A stretch of DNA of 64,000 nt, taken from positions 41,132,488 to 41,196,487 of the forward strand of contig OX381721.1 in NCBI GenBank assembly GCA_947462335.1. Reading direction: 5' to 3'. Both the position numbers and the translations under genes were made by a program. The notes below the pieces were generated by a model. That model saw only the letters and a program-made list of their open reading frames with translations. It had not been told where the DNA came from and did not search any database. Source of the DNA: Harmothoe impar (lineage: Eukaryota > Annelida > Polychaeta > Phyllodocida > Polynoidae). Below are positions 13,030 to 23,526 of the stretch, in pieces (positions within the stretch are counted from its first letter, which is position 1; the number at the start of each line of letters is the position of its first letter).

Positions 13030-13720
13030 TCATTTATATGTATTGCTAGGCATCTGTAAAATGTTGTAAGGTGTTGGAAGGCTGTAGAAGACATTACATA
13101 TACTTGTTGCTAGGCACAGAATGTTTTTGAATGTCAGTGGAAGAGCAACATATCCCTTCAAAACATCAGAAAAATTATCACAGGCTTCCTTAGGTCTGCA
13201 TACTGGTGTTATTTGCATCGTAAGCTCTCTTAGAGCCATTCCACATGCTTGTTGCTAGGCATAGAATGTTTTTAAATGTTGTTGCTAGGCTGTTAAGCCA
13301 ATGCCACTTGCATTTTTCTAGGCAGAAAATGTCATTGATAAGCAACAAATTGATTAAAAACAACAATAAAAAGTATCTAAACTATCCTTGAGTCGGCATA
13401 CTTGGGCTAGGTGCATCTTAAGCTCTCTTTGGCCAATTCCACATGATTGTTGCTAGGCATGGAGTATTTTTGAATGGCGTTGCTAGCCTTCTGAGGTCAT
13501 GTCACATGCTAGTTGCTAGGCACAGAATGTTTTAAATGTCATGGATATGCAAGGCATTGATTTAGAACAAAAAGAAAAGTATCACAGGTATCCTTGGGTC
13601 TGCTTACTGCCGTTATTCGTATCTAAAGATCTGACAGGGCCATTCCACATGCTTGTTGCTAGGCATGGAACCTTTTTGGAATGTTGTTGCTAGGCAACAC
13701 ATTAGACATGGAGAAATCAA
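13030..13720 (+). repeat. Array of TTGCTAGGCA blocks in right arm of foldback 2
   Basis: At least five blocks of 'cttgttgctaggca' followed by 'agaatgtttttgaatg' occur near 13100, 13245, 13445, 13510 and 13650. Several follow 'gccattccacatg'. Spacing is irregular, 65-200 bp. The 'gttgctaggcaac' core is an X-box-like palindrome (a perfect example is at 13685-13697). Confidence 0.6.
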
Positions 13721-13924
13721 TTTAAAACAAGTAAGGACATAAGGTATACATACAAGATCATTCGGATGTATGAATGATTTGACTATACTATGAGAAATAA
13801 TGTATAGTAATTTCATTTTTAGTGTGAAATATAGCAATTACACCTGTATACACTAAGTAAGTGGTAGAAAATCCTGACCCCATATTCTCCTACCGTCCTT
13901 GAAAAAGGACGCCCCATATCTCAA

Positions 13925-14780
13925 GAACTAGGGTACATAGAGCTTAGCTTTTTCAAGAAATCGTTTCAGCTTTGCCAACTGACCCCAAAATAAAAATATC
14001 ATGCATCTGGGTTAAAAACTCTGGGGTTAGGTGTATCTGGGATAAATTATACATGACAGACACCCATTTTTTAAATGATTTTAGATGCTGAATTGGATAA
14101 AACTATGATAAAGGATAAAGACGTTAATCTGTAGAATTTAGCGCAAGTTACCACAGACTGCATAATAACTGCTAGGAATTGATCCAATTTGCTGTTCATT
14201 ATGAAGAAGCCCAAGGGATTAGGTCTATTGGGATTGTAAAAGAAACTTAGTGGGCACAAGGGAGAAGTCATGTAGGCATGGAGGGAGGAAGAGACTGGAT
14301 GCGGTAGTCCTATATATATAATGTTGCATTCCGTTTGCAGGGAAGGGCATGGTTAATCCAATAGTGCTATAATCTATCCCTAGCAGCTAGGTCTAGATTT
14401 CTGTCTGCCAACAGCTATTCATTTGTTATAATATTGTAGTTATATTATGCTAAATGCTAAATGAGAGCCTCAAAACCTTCCATACCAACATACAATCATA
14501 CAGGTCATGAAATTAATCTAGAATGAGAAAAACACCTAAAATTACCTGATACAGGAGCTTTAAATTATTTCAATGAAAAGACCATCACAAAACCTTCGCA
14601 AAACCTTCACAAAATGACAAGTACATTGTTTATTTCAAACATGAAGTCGTTAACTTTTTTTTTTCTTAAATACAGTCACCCAGCTATTAGCCACTCTGGT
14701 GGAATTCTTTTACACACCAAGCTTTGCTTCTGAAGTATAATCATCTTATCCGGTTGACTTTCAGTTTAAGGGCACTTCAA
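13925..14780. other. Non-coding DNA, nothing recognised
   Basis: AT-rich sequence between foldback element 2 and the next tandem-unit copy. No domain, RNA gene or strong repeat seen. Confidence 0.4.
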
Positions 14781-15330
14781 CATAATATCCCTCCATCATC
14801 CACACTCCTAACCCATGTTCAATTAGTTTACAGATGGCACCACCTTTTCGGGGTATCTACCCTAAAAAATAGATGCACATTTTATGAGTTTATCCTAAGA
14901 AACTCAACAGTGATTCACCATTATTATGAGTACAATGAAGGATCGTAAATATCAGTCGTTTCATAGTGAATACTTGTTTTGTGCTAAAATGATATGGCTA
15001 ACGGTGATTCACCATACATATTATCTTACGTAAAATTAACAGTAAACTGTCACCGGTGAAAGTTATGTCCAAAAAATTAAGGGTGAACCACCGCTATTTT
15101 GACGACATTTTTTTACAGTGCAATATGTGACAAGGAGATGCATGGGACTGTGACTGTGACTTAAATAGGTACCACAGGAGGCTCTGACACTGGCTGTGGC
15201 AGCTCTTGGCTGCCTGCTGACTGCCACTACCTAAATTGCCTACATGGCCAGCATCCCTTCAGGTGTGATGGATACAGCCGTTCATTACTTGTTTAATTCT
15301 GCCTATAGGGCTCCGACAATTTGATACATA
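14780..15330. repeat. Module A, copy 3, split by a small insertion
   Basis: The phrases 'cagatggcaccacctt' (about 14832) and 'caatatgtgacaaggagatg' (about 15120) are adjacent in the other module A copies but here lie about 260 bp apart. Downstream, 'ggctgtggcagctcttgg' and the following sequence continue the module as in copies 1 and 2. Confidence 0.6.
14861..15119. mobile_element. MITE-like insertion in module A copy 3
   Basis: This 260-bp stretch interrupts module A (compare 2010-2045 and 6745-6780, which lack it). It ends with 'tttttttacagtg' and begins with 'ctaaaaaatag', giving weakly inverted ends (CACTGTAAAAAAAT against CTAAAAAAT). Internal motifs such as 'ggtgattcacca' are palindromic. 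No coding capacity. The boundary is known to within a few bases and the superfamily is uncertain. Confidence 0.5.
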
Positions 15331-16138
15331 CTTACACACTACCTGCTTTGTACACCCCAGCTTGCACTTCTAGTTCAACCCAGTTTCCTCAGAATCTAAT
15401 TTCCTAACTATTTCAGATCTTTGTCATTTCAAACCTTACAAAAACCAAGCCCTCATTGCCCACAAGTCATCACTCATATCATCTTGACATCCTTCTCCCA
15501 CATACATCTCCACCTTACTCACCACATATAGATGTGGTGGCTAGTGACAACCATCTCTAAATCGCTTTTTGCCTGCCAGCTGCCTCTTCTTAAAGCATTA
15601 TTGCATCCTCAAAGACACTGCCGTTTTCTCGTCTTCAAAATCTGGGCCATATTTTAAGCAAGCTTCTGCCTGTAGGTGTGCCACATATTGGAGACATCAT
15701 CCTCATTTCCCCTTGTTATGTCTGAGAGACTATTCCCTCCTTTTTTCCAAATATTCTTTTAGACCTGTACCAATTGACTACCATGCAATGATTTATGAGC
15801 ATTTTCAATATTTCCCAATCGCTTCATACAATATAGTGTAACCTTATTATTCCTTATTTTAGTCTTTCTAAATTGTGCTTTCAAAAAACACTTAATTTGT
15901 TGAGCTGACTATTGGGTGCTGACAGAGTAATGAATTTCTGATGTTATTCTCAGACCCAACACATTAGCTAACAGCACACCATAAACATATTTTTCTGTAT
16001 ATTCCACTTATTATAACAGATGTCTATATTCCACTAATTATAACACACTTATACCATGGACCAATCAAAGCTCTCGTACTATAGCTCTGCCATTAGTTCT
16101 AATCAGCAGTAGGATGATTTCAGAATGCACTTAGATAC
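15330..16138. repeat. Tandem unit copy 3, left part
   Basis: The sequence follows copy 2 in order: 'cagtttcctcagaatctaat' parallels about 7017, 'tttgttgagctgactatt' parallels about 7290, and 'actatagctctgccattag' (about 16078) parallels about 7500. No coding sequence is conserved. The alignment breaks near 16138, where the LINE begins. Confidence 0.6.
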
Positions 16139-19100
16139 CACTGTGCTCATCACAGGCCAACCATTATTTGATCATGTCACAAGGTATCATATTATGAAAC
16201 AGCTTCTACCCGCCTAGATACTCTCAAGGCCATGAAGGGTATGAAGATAGGTCATTACAATATCAGGAGCATGGTGTCACAGAAAAAGTTTGAGGCAATC
16301 GCCGATCTAGTGCCACTATTTGATATCTTCTGTGTGAGTGAGAGCTGGCTGGTTAACCCGTACCCAGACAATAAAATTATAGTAAATCACTACCAGACAT
16401 ATAGATTAGATAGAGTTATAGATAAGGTCGGTGGCGGGCTACTAATCTATGTGCATGAACGGCTAGCGCCGTACTGCTCTATTATGCATACCTTAACAAA
16501 GTCAGATGCTGATGTTGAGATGCTTATATTGAATTACACCCAAGAAAAGCACCGGTTAATGACGCTGGTATTGGCTTATAGGCCGCCTAACGGCAGCTAT
16601 GTAAAATGCCTTGATGCCGTACTAGAGGCATGTCAAAATGACTTCTTTGATGGCCGAGAACTGTGGTTGTTGGGTGATGTGAATATCAACCTCTTAGATA
16701 CGGAACACGCCAAGACGAAGAAATATAATAAAATAACTGGTGACCTAAATCTGGTTGACAAAATCCATGGGATCACCAGACCACACCCCAGTGGTATTGG
16801 TGGAACCTGTATTGACCCCATTGCCACATCGTGTAATATTGTAATGTATAGTGGCACTCTACCATGTTTTGTGTCTGACCACCTTCCGGTTTATGCTGTA
16901 CGCAAACAAGCAAAAATAATACCCACAAACATTAAGGTTAAAGGAAGGTCATACAGAAGGTACAATGTGGACAACTTCACAGACTACCTACTCAACGCTG
17001 ACATGTTAAATTTTGATGCCTCTAATGACGCAGATGAAATGTGGAGTATCTTGCTGCTCCTTATCAGTAATTACCTAGACATACACTGTCCTATCAAGGA
17101 CATGAATCTCAAAGATTATGGTAAGGAATGGATGACTAACGACCTTTATGAGCTAATCCATCGCAGGAATGAGGTAATGCATCAATACTGCTCTGAAGGT
17201 AAAAACAATCCCCGGCTGTTACAGTTAGCGAAAGATCTGCGTGATGAAATCAACTTGGGCTCAGAAGTAGCACAGGATGCCTTTATGACTAACAAACTTG
17301 AAACCCTGTCTGACAACCCGTCTAAGTTCTGGCGGGAGCTTAATGTCTTATTAGGCAGAAGTAATGCTAATAAACCGTCTATCTCCCTAACACATCATCT
17401 TACTGGCAAAGACATTAAAGGCGCCGATGTACCTGGTTATATAAACGAGTTTTTCTCGTCCGTTGGCATTGACCTACTAACCAAGTTGGGAAATATTCCA
17501 AACGTAACCCCTCTCCTGGCACCAACAGGCAAGGCCCACGCTCCTACCCATGATACTATTATAAGTTACACCGAAGTAATGACTTTAGTCAAAAAAATCG
17601 AAATACACAAATCCAGTGGCATTGACAATGTATCTGCAAAGGTATTAAAAGATGCCTTGGTTATCTTGTGCCCACAATTAACCACTATTATAAACACCAG
17701 TCTTCATAGTATAAAATTCCCATTGTCATGGTCAACAGCTAAGGTGGTACCCCTGCCTAAGTCGGGTGACTTAAAAAGCATCAGTAACTGGCGGCCCATT
17801 TCGCTACTCCCAGCACCGAGCAAAATAATGGAGAGAATAATATACACACGTGTCTATAATTATCTTGAGCAAAATAAGTCACTGTCTAAATATCAGTATG
17901 GCTTCCGTGCGTCGAGGGGCACAGCGGACGCCGTCTTCTCTCTGGTTAACGACCTGTATAAAACTAGAGATGAGGAGATGGTAATGGCTGCCTGTTTCCT
18001 CGACGTACGGAAGGCTTTCGATTCAATCCACCACGGTGAGCTTATTGCTCGAATGAAATTGCTTAATATACCTGTAATTTACACTGACTGGTTGTACGCC
18101 TATCTCTCAGCCCGCAGGCAGAGAGTCATATGTAATAATACAACGTCAACTACACTGGATATAAAGTGCGGAGTGCCGCAAGGCTCAATAATGGGCCCTT
18201 TATTGTTTATATGTTTCATAAATAATTTACCTGTCCAACTAACACACTGCCGTATATCGATGTATGCCGACGACGTGGTATTTTACGTCGCCGGTAGGAC
18301 CATGGCAGAGGCCCAACACAAGTTACAGTTGGACGCCACGAATGTTTATAACTGGTTCTCAGGTAGTGGCCTTTGCATAAACACTGATAAAACCAAAGTT
18401 ATGCTTTTTACGGGTAAAAAATGTCGAAATATTCCGGATCTAAAAATCTTTATGGGTAATACAAGGCTAACCGTATGTGAGTCCTATGAATATCTGGGGG
18501 TGATCCTGGACTATAGACTAAACCTTGACCAGATGATAAGTAAAACTGTGTCTTCAGCCTCAAATCGTTTATACATGTATAGAAATGTAAGGAAGAAAAT
18601 GTCAAAACGTATTGCCAGACTAGTATATCAGCAAACGATTTCTCCAGTAATGGAATATTGCGGCTTTCTGTATAACGGTCTGACTGAAACCCACCAATTA
18701 ACCCTACAGCGCATACAGAATAGATGCCTGAGAATATGTCTACAAGTAAGATTACGTTTCAACGTGATACAGCTGCATGAAGACAGTGACGTCGATTTTA
18801 TTGGTGTAAAACATGACCTGCAGCTACTATTGCTGGTACATAAATATGTCTATAGTGGTAACACTGACTTTTCTAATAAAGGTCTGACTTTCCAAAATGT
18901 CCCAGCTACTGGCATGAGAACCCGCTCTGTCAACACTGGATTATTAGTCTACCCCCGGTCAAACAAGACCGGGTTCAGAAAAAGTCCCCTCTACCGAGGA
19001 GTAACTCTATGGAACGGCTTACCTCCTATCTGTAGAGTCTGTGCAGACACTGTCACTTTCAAACGATTAGTAAAAGGTATTTTGGTGACCCAACACCTTA

Positions 19101-19553
19101 AAAAATGGAGGAAGATCTATAGGCTTCCTACGTAACCGCCTGTATGTCAATACTATTACCACATGTACTATAAACCATGGAGCAATTGCTATCTCCTACA
19201 ATGTATAATCATCTCAGTATGCTATCTCTGGTGACACCATCGCTGCTGGTGCTATTTGTTAATGACATGATACCCATATTGTGACCTAAAGTCAATATAC
19301 ACTACTGTTATATCTAGTTGTGGAATATAATTATACTCACTCCTATAATACGCCTCCCGTGCGATCTAATACTTGATTATACTTAAATCATTGCTATAAT
19401 ATAATTCGATTCCTGAAATGTACATACACTGCTTATTTGTGCAAATGGTGAATGCTGAAATGCACGGCAAATCCATATTGTACACTTGATGTATTATAAT
19501 TGTATTTATGAAAATCATTTATGAAATAAATACTCTTACAAACTCAAAAAAAT
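16138..19553 (+). mobile_element. Full-length-looking Jockey/CR1-type LINE
   Basis: The element is inserted in copy 3 of the tandem unit. The host sequence 'gcagtaggatgat' lies just upstream and 'catcctaattaaatcattt' resumes at about 19572; in copy 2 these are only about 40 bp apart (7530-7590). It has a leader of about 95 bp, one long intact ORF, and about 410 bp of 3' sequence ending in a short A-rich tail near 19543-19552. No ORF1 (gag-like) lies upstream. A clear target-site duplication was not found, so the exact ends are approximate. Confidence 0.8.
16232..19135 (+). CDS. LINE endonuclease / reverse transcriptase (967 aa, intact)
   Basis: This is the polyprotein that nicks target DNA and copies the element's RNA at the nick. 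Residues 5-225 form an AP-endonuclease-like domain: HYNIRS at 8-13, catalytic Glu in SESWL (37), YRPP at 116-119, GDVNINLL at 148-155 and SDHLP at 215-219. A linker follows, then a reverse transcriptase from about 460 to 740: NWRPISLL (519-526), FLDVRKAFD (589-597), GVPQGS (647-652) and the catalytic YADD (678-681). The tail to about 880 includes ISPVMEYC (803-810), typical of Jockey/CR1 relatives. The start was chosen because HYNIRS follows immediately; ATG codons lie at residues 1 and 4. There are no stops or frameshifts, so recent activity is plausible. No zinc-knuckle ORF1 or RNase H is seen. Clade (CR1, L2 or Jockey) is not resolved by eye. Confidence 0.93.
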   Translation: MKGMKIGHYNIRSMVSQKKFEAIADLVPLFDIFCVSESWLVNPYPDNKIIVNHYQTYRLDRVIDKVGGGLLIYVHERLAPYCSIMHTLTKSDADVEMLILNYTQEKHRLMTLVLAYRPPNGSYVKCLDAVLEACQNDFFDGRELWLLGDVNINLLDTEHAKTKKYNKITGDLNLVDKIHGITRPHPSGIGGTCIDPIATSCNIVMYSGTLPCFVSDHLPVYAVRKQAKIIPTNIKVKGRSYRRYNVDNFTDYLLNADMLNFDASNDADEMWSILLLLISNYLDIHCPIKDMNLKDYGKEWMTNDLYELIHRRNEVMHQYCSEGKNNPRLLQLAKDLRDEINLGSEVAQDAFMTNKLETLSDNPSKFWRELNVLLGRSNANKPSISLTHHLTGKDIKGADVPGYINEFFSSVGIDLLTKLGNIPNVTPLLAPTGKAHAPTHDTIISYTEVMTLVKKIEIHKSSGIDNVSAKVLKDALVILCPQLTTIINTSLHSIKFPLSWSTAKVVPLPKSGDLKSISNWRPISLLPAPSKIMERIIYTRVYNYLEQNKSLSKYQYGFRASRGTADAVFSLVNDLYKTRDEEMVMAACFLDVRKAFDSIHHGELIARMKLLNIPVIYTDWLYAYLSARRQRVICNNTTSTTLDIKCGVPQGSIMGPLLFICFINNLPVQLTHCRISMYADDVVFYVAGRTMAEAQHKLQLDATNVYNWFSGSGLCINTDKTKVMLFTGKKCRNIPDLKIFMGNTRLTVCESYEYLGVILDYRLNLDQMISKTVSSASNRLYMYRNVRKKMSKRIARLVYQQTISPVMEYCGFLYNGLTETHQLTLQRIQNRCLRICLQVRLRFNVIQLHEDSDVDFIGVKHDLQLLLLVHKYVYSGNTDFSNKGLTFQNVPATGMRTRSVNTGLLVYPRSNKTGFRKSPLYRGVTLWNGLPPICRVCADTVTFKRLVKGILVTQHLKKWRKIYRLPT

Positions 19554-19556
19554 CAA

Positions 19557-20390
19557 GTGCTTTCATTACTGTGTCATCCTAATTAAATCATTTCTAAACA
19601 GATTATTCCCAAAAGTGCTTAAAATTATCTTTCACCAAACCTCATTTCCATTGCAGTGCAAACAATCAAATGATGGTGCATTTGATATTTTCTATCAGCA
19701 AGGCACATGGTTCACCACCCAACAACCTTAACCTTAAGGGTTGTTGGCCAGCTCTGGCAGTGGTTTTCCTAACTGCATTAGCTGGACAGACGCTAATTCA
19801 GTTAAATGGTGATCTAGTTTTTGCTGTTGGCAAAACCTAGGATGCATCCCCTGTGGAATCCGATAATACAAACCATACGGTGCTGGTAGGAGATGGCAAA
19901 TTGAGCATTACTGGACATGCCTGATAGCTGATAGGATGGAAATAGCCAACTGGTCAGTATCAGAATGTGGTAGGGGTTTAGTATGGTGATCCAAATATGC
20001 AGGAAAACAGTGTTTTCCCAGATCAGTCTCATAGTGTCCTTGCTTTTCGGTTTCCTGATTAGCAATGATATAGCACAATATTTCAGATAGTTACTTCAGA
20101 ACCTGAAGAAACAGACTAAGATCATGAACACATTGGGAAAAGAAAAGGCAATAAATAACTGAAAAACATCATGCAAGATGCCATTTAGAATATAAACTCT
20201 AAAATGATACCTCATTGCTATTGCTACTCAATGTTGATTACTGCTACTCAAAAATGTGCTGTTTTCATTATTTCTCTGTAATCAATCAGAAAGGCACTTT
20301 TGACCGTAAATCCTTCACCAGTTCACTGGGATGTATTAAGGTGGGTGCCTCTGATGGTCTAAATGTAACTACATTTTACCATGAGGCCCA
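19557..20390. repeat. Tandem unit copy 3, modules F and G
   Basis: The host unit resumes after the LINE. Module F (19720-19990) starts 'aaccttaaccttaagggtt' and includes 'ctggtaggagatggcaaat', 'gcattactggacatg' and 'tggtcagtatcagaatgtgg', nearly identical in order to 7720-7980. Module G near 20310-20370 has 'ttcactgggatgtattaagg' and 'aatgtaactacatttt'. No coding capacity. Confidence 0.65.
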
Positions 20391-21005
20391 AAGTGGACAA
20401 GAAAATAACTATATGTGGACAGTCGAGGGAAAAGGGTCCTCCAAAGGTTAAATTTAATTATGAAATTGAGGTCATCAGCTTTCCAGTGATATATTTCATT
20501 AGCAGGTACCACTTCTAGTTTTTGAGAGCTGGCTCTTTGAATATGTGTGGGCACTGTCCAATCTCAAATGCCAATAAGCTCTATCTTACTTTGTTTTAGA
20601 TTATCTCTATCTAATTAGCATAATTATGAAAATTCCCAAATATCCAATCTTTTTCAAACATTTTGTCATAGCTTTTAATCTTATAATGGGATTTACACTC
20701 CGTTTTCAGCATAGAAATCTTTATGAGGCCTGTAATCATTAATTTCTTGAAAAATTCAATTTAGAATGAAAATTATGTTTCCATGGCAACCAACAAGTGC
20801 AAAAACACCAATTTAGGGCCAAAAACGTTCTTTTTACATTCCAAATATGGAATGTTTTCACTAAATTTGGAATTTTCTAAAGTGGTTTATTGTATTCTCC
20901 ATCAAAAAGTAGTATAGAACAATTTTTATGATATTTTGAACATTGTTGGCTATATGGAGCCCCCTGGTGGCCTAAGTTGGTACTAAAAATCCCCCGCGGA
21001 GGTCC
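20388..21005 (+). repeat. Dispersed repeat R, copy 2
   Basis: Second copy of the repeat described at 11216-11835, here inserted into tandem unit copy 3 just after 'aactacatttta'. The X-box-like palindrome is GTTTCCATGGCAAC (20777-20790). The CTCF-core-like motif is AGCCCCCTGGTGGCC (20958-20972), followed by 'gtactaaaaatcc'. Non-coding. Confidence 0.65.
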
Positions 21006-21944
21006 CTTTTCCCTTGTTGATCCACATATATATGCATGGAATTATATTCCAGAATAACAAATATCTGTGTTACTCTTTGTTTAATTCCCATAAAAGAAAG
21101 CTTTAGGATGTGGTACATTTCTCTTGATTATTGAAATACGAAGAATCACAATCGGAGGAAAAAAATGTTTGGTATCTATGAGGACTTCCTACGACAAGGC
21201 CCATTGTTCATTTGCTCATGACCAGCATGGGCCCTTCACTCAGGGTTCTAATCTAAACTTAGGGTTTCAGTCAAGATATGTATGTGTCTTGTAAAAGAAC
21301 TAAATAATCCTACCTATGCATGTACATGGAAAACTGCACAGTGACACATTCTCTATGAGAGCTACCGTCCTTTATTGTGTCTACAGGAAAGGGCTCTTAA
21401 AGGGACTTTCTACTTGTCGCTGGATTACTGATATTCTATTGACTTTTGCATACAACTCAGTATTTTGTTAGTTTTATGAATTAGAAAATCAAAAGAAATT
21501 GCCATGTCACGGTACTAACTTTCATGATACGGCCATTTGAGCAAAGGAGTACCTCAACTATAGAAATAAATAGGAAAACAGCATTTTCACATTATCTGTC
21601 ATGGATAATCCCCTTCTTCTATTGATATTGCAACCAAACATTGGGAATGTATAATGGACATATATACAAACATTTTAGGAACAATAAAACAGGGGGTCAT
21701 GGATGAAATGAGAAAGGCATGAATTTTGGAAAAACGTTTCTTTTGCCTTAACTATAGGATCCTATGGGTGTCCTAGCAGTGGATATATGTGACCAATGGA
21801 GGTATACTGTCCAAATAGCAAATATAAATAGTTGATTTAGGGAAAGTGGTCTATATAGGAATATGAATACAGCCTAAAGAATACTTTTCATGAGCTTCGA
21901 CTTTTGCAACCAGGTGGCTTCTGTGTAGGAACTAGCAATTCCCT
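21005..21944. repeat. Tandem unit copy 3, continuation
   Basis: From 21120 to 21400 the order 'aagaatcacaatcggagg', 'cattgttcatttgct', 'cttgtaaaagaactaaata', 'ggaaagggctc' matches 9095-9370 of copy 2. The site 21046-21066 is the empty counterpart of the insertion at 8577-8986. From about 21400 to 21944 nothing is recognised. Confidence 0.55.
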
Positions 21945-22152
21945 TTAACCCTTTAAGGCCGAGTGTCGACTATAGTTGATGCCATGGCTGGCCGAGCATC
22001 GACTATAGTCGATGCCATGGCTGGCCGAGCATCGACTATAATCGACATAACTCTATGAGAATCAGCAAAGCCCGGCCCTGAGAGAGTTCCTGTGAAAATG
22101 TCTCGCCCCTATCACCAGCAAAAATTTTTTTTGGTCGGCCTTAAAGGGTTAA
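21945..22152. mobile_element. piggyBac-type MITE with TTAA target duplication
   Basis: TTAA at 21945-21948 and 22149-22152 flanks a 200-bp element. Its ends are inverted: CCCTTTAAGGCCGA at 21949-21962 against TCGGCCTTAAAGGG at 22135-22148. TTAA duplication and CCC...GGG ends are hallmarks of the piggyBac superfamily. The interior has nearly three copies of a 33-bp unit containing the palindrome ATCGACTATAGTCGAT. There is no transposase; it must be moved in trans. Confidence 0.85.
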
Positions 22153-22314
22153 GGTGCATGCAGCGCTGTGCTCGGCGAGCTGAGAGATATGTTGCAGTGA
22201 AATGTAATGTCAGAGATCATGGCAGCACAAAGAGTCAAAGGTCATCTGAATGTTTTGTATACAATACTATCTGATAGTTATATGGAATACTATCTATCTG
22301 ACGAAGGGGAAAGA
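22153..22314. other. Short non-coding spacer
   Basis: Sequence between the piggyBac-type MITE and repeat R copy 3. Nothing recognised. Confidence 0.3.
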
Positions 22315-22905
22315 TATTTGTGACCAGGCCAGTGAAAAGGTGTCTCTAGGGGGGAATTGATAATTAAAGTCAGTGGCAAGACCTTTAAGATGAGGTATCA
22401 TAAGCGAAGATACTACTTGTAGTCTTGCAGGAATCTTATCTTGAATATGGGTTGTCGTATAAAACTGAAAATTATAAATAAGCTCTAAATGCATTATATC
22501 CCATAATAACGATTAAAATAGATTGAAAATTCAGATTTATTAACAAATAGCGTAAAAAGTTAGTATTTTTAGTGTAGATTTGGTTCTGGAAGGAAGTTTT
22601 GAGGTCTGTTCTCAGTTTTGAGTAACTGATGTAATTCACAAGAGATAAGAACCAACATGTACCATTGAGGAGAATGGAATGGTTTCGATGGCAACGATAA
22701 AGTGGCATATGTGCCAATTTCCCATAGAAAACGCTCCATTTACATTCCAAATATGGAATGTTAGCACCAAAGATGGAATAATTCTGAGAAGCCTAGTGTA
22801 TTCTCCATAAAAAATGACTCTAAAACATTTTTTTTTGTCAATTTTCCACTATTTTGCCCTTCTAATGCCCCCTGGTGGCCAAAACCAGAACTAAAAATCC
22901 GCCCT
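22315..22905 (+). repeat. Dispersed repeat R, copy 3
   Basis: Third copy of repeat R. The order 'gatgaggtatcataag', 'aataagctctaaatg', GTTTCGATGGCAAC (22682-22695), 'ttacattccaaatatgg' and TGCCCCCTGGTGGCCA (22866-22881) is kept, ending at 'actaaaaatccgcc'. The X-box-like motif has decayed in one position; the CTCF-core-like motif is intact. Confidence 0.65.
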
Positions 22906-23091
22906 GAAGGCTGGTTATCTCAGGACGGGTCACATTTATGAACTGATATTCCTGCTGGGTTTCAGTGTGTCTTAGTAGAGTCAATATGTAACAATTTTAG
23001 CTGGTTTTTGGCATTTCTGGCGGAAAGCATGAAAAAAGACACACAGGGGTATTAGATAATACTGAACTCATATAGACATAATATGTGACCC
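22905..23091. other. Short non-coding spacer
   Basis: Nothing recognised between repeat R copy 3 and the next MITE. Confidence 0.3.
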
Positions 23092-23526
23092 GTATTTACG
23101 AAATGGGTCGGAAGTCGCACTTTAAAGCCTAGATATGGCTTCTTTAAGTAGTATAGGGTGGAAAAAAATAAATTTTTGAAAAATGAGTTTTTGATTTTTT
23201 TCTTACATATGAATTGTTATCTTATGGATAAATAAGGTACAAACCAGATTTCAACTCCCGTTATTCCCAAAATGATGGCCGTGATCTATTATTATATTGT
23301 ATAATATAGTTGATATCTAATTCAAATGTTAATATTCTCATTTTAATTAAATTCCATTTAATTCAACAAAAATGTATCAAAAATATTGCCAAAGGGTCAA
23401 AACTGGCCAATATACGACATGTCACATATCAAATGAAGGCTCTTAATGAGCTGTGCACGAATATTGCAATATCACAACATTTTTAATATGCAACTTTTGA
23501 CCCATTTCGTTAAAACGGGTCACATA
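23092..23526. mobile_element. TA-flanked MITE with TGTGACCCG termini
   Basis: A 431-bp element (23094-23524) has inverted ends of about 26 bp. They begin TGTGACCCGT at the left and end ACGGGTCACA at the right, both continuing into ACGAAATGGGTC or its complement. The flanking dinucleotide is TA on each side (23092-23093, 23525-23526). TA duplication suggests Tc1/mariner-type mobilisation. The interior is AT-rich and non-coding. Confidence 0.75.

Larger units (their letters stand above)
10862..13922. mobile_element. Foldback element 2 with TTGCTAGGCA-rich arms
   Basis: The left end (10875-10910, 'aaggacggtaggagaatat') is repeated in reverse complement at the right end (13878-13915). A second inverted correspondence links 11930-12040 ('tagcaacaaggatgtgaaatggctct') to 13210-13260. 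The arms are built from blocks containing 'ttgttgctaggca' plus 'agaatgttttt'. No transposase frame is seen. The symmetry is less perfect than in the other foldbacks, which suggests greater age or internal insertions. Confidence 0.65.
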
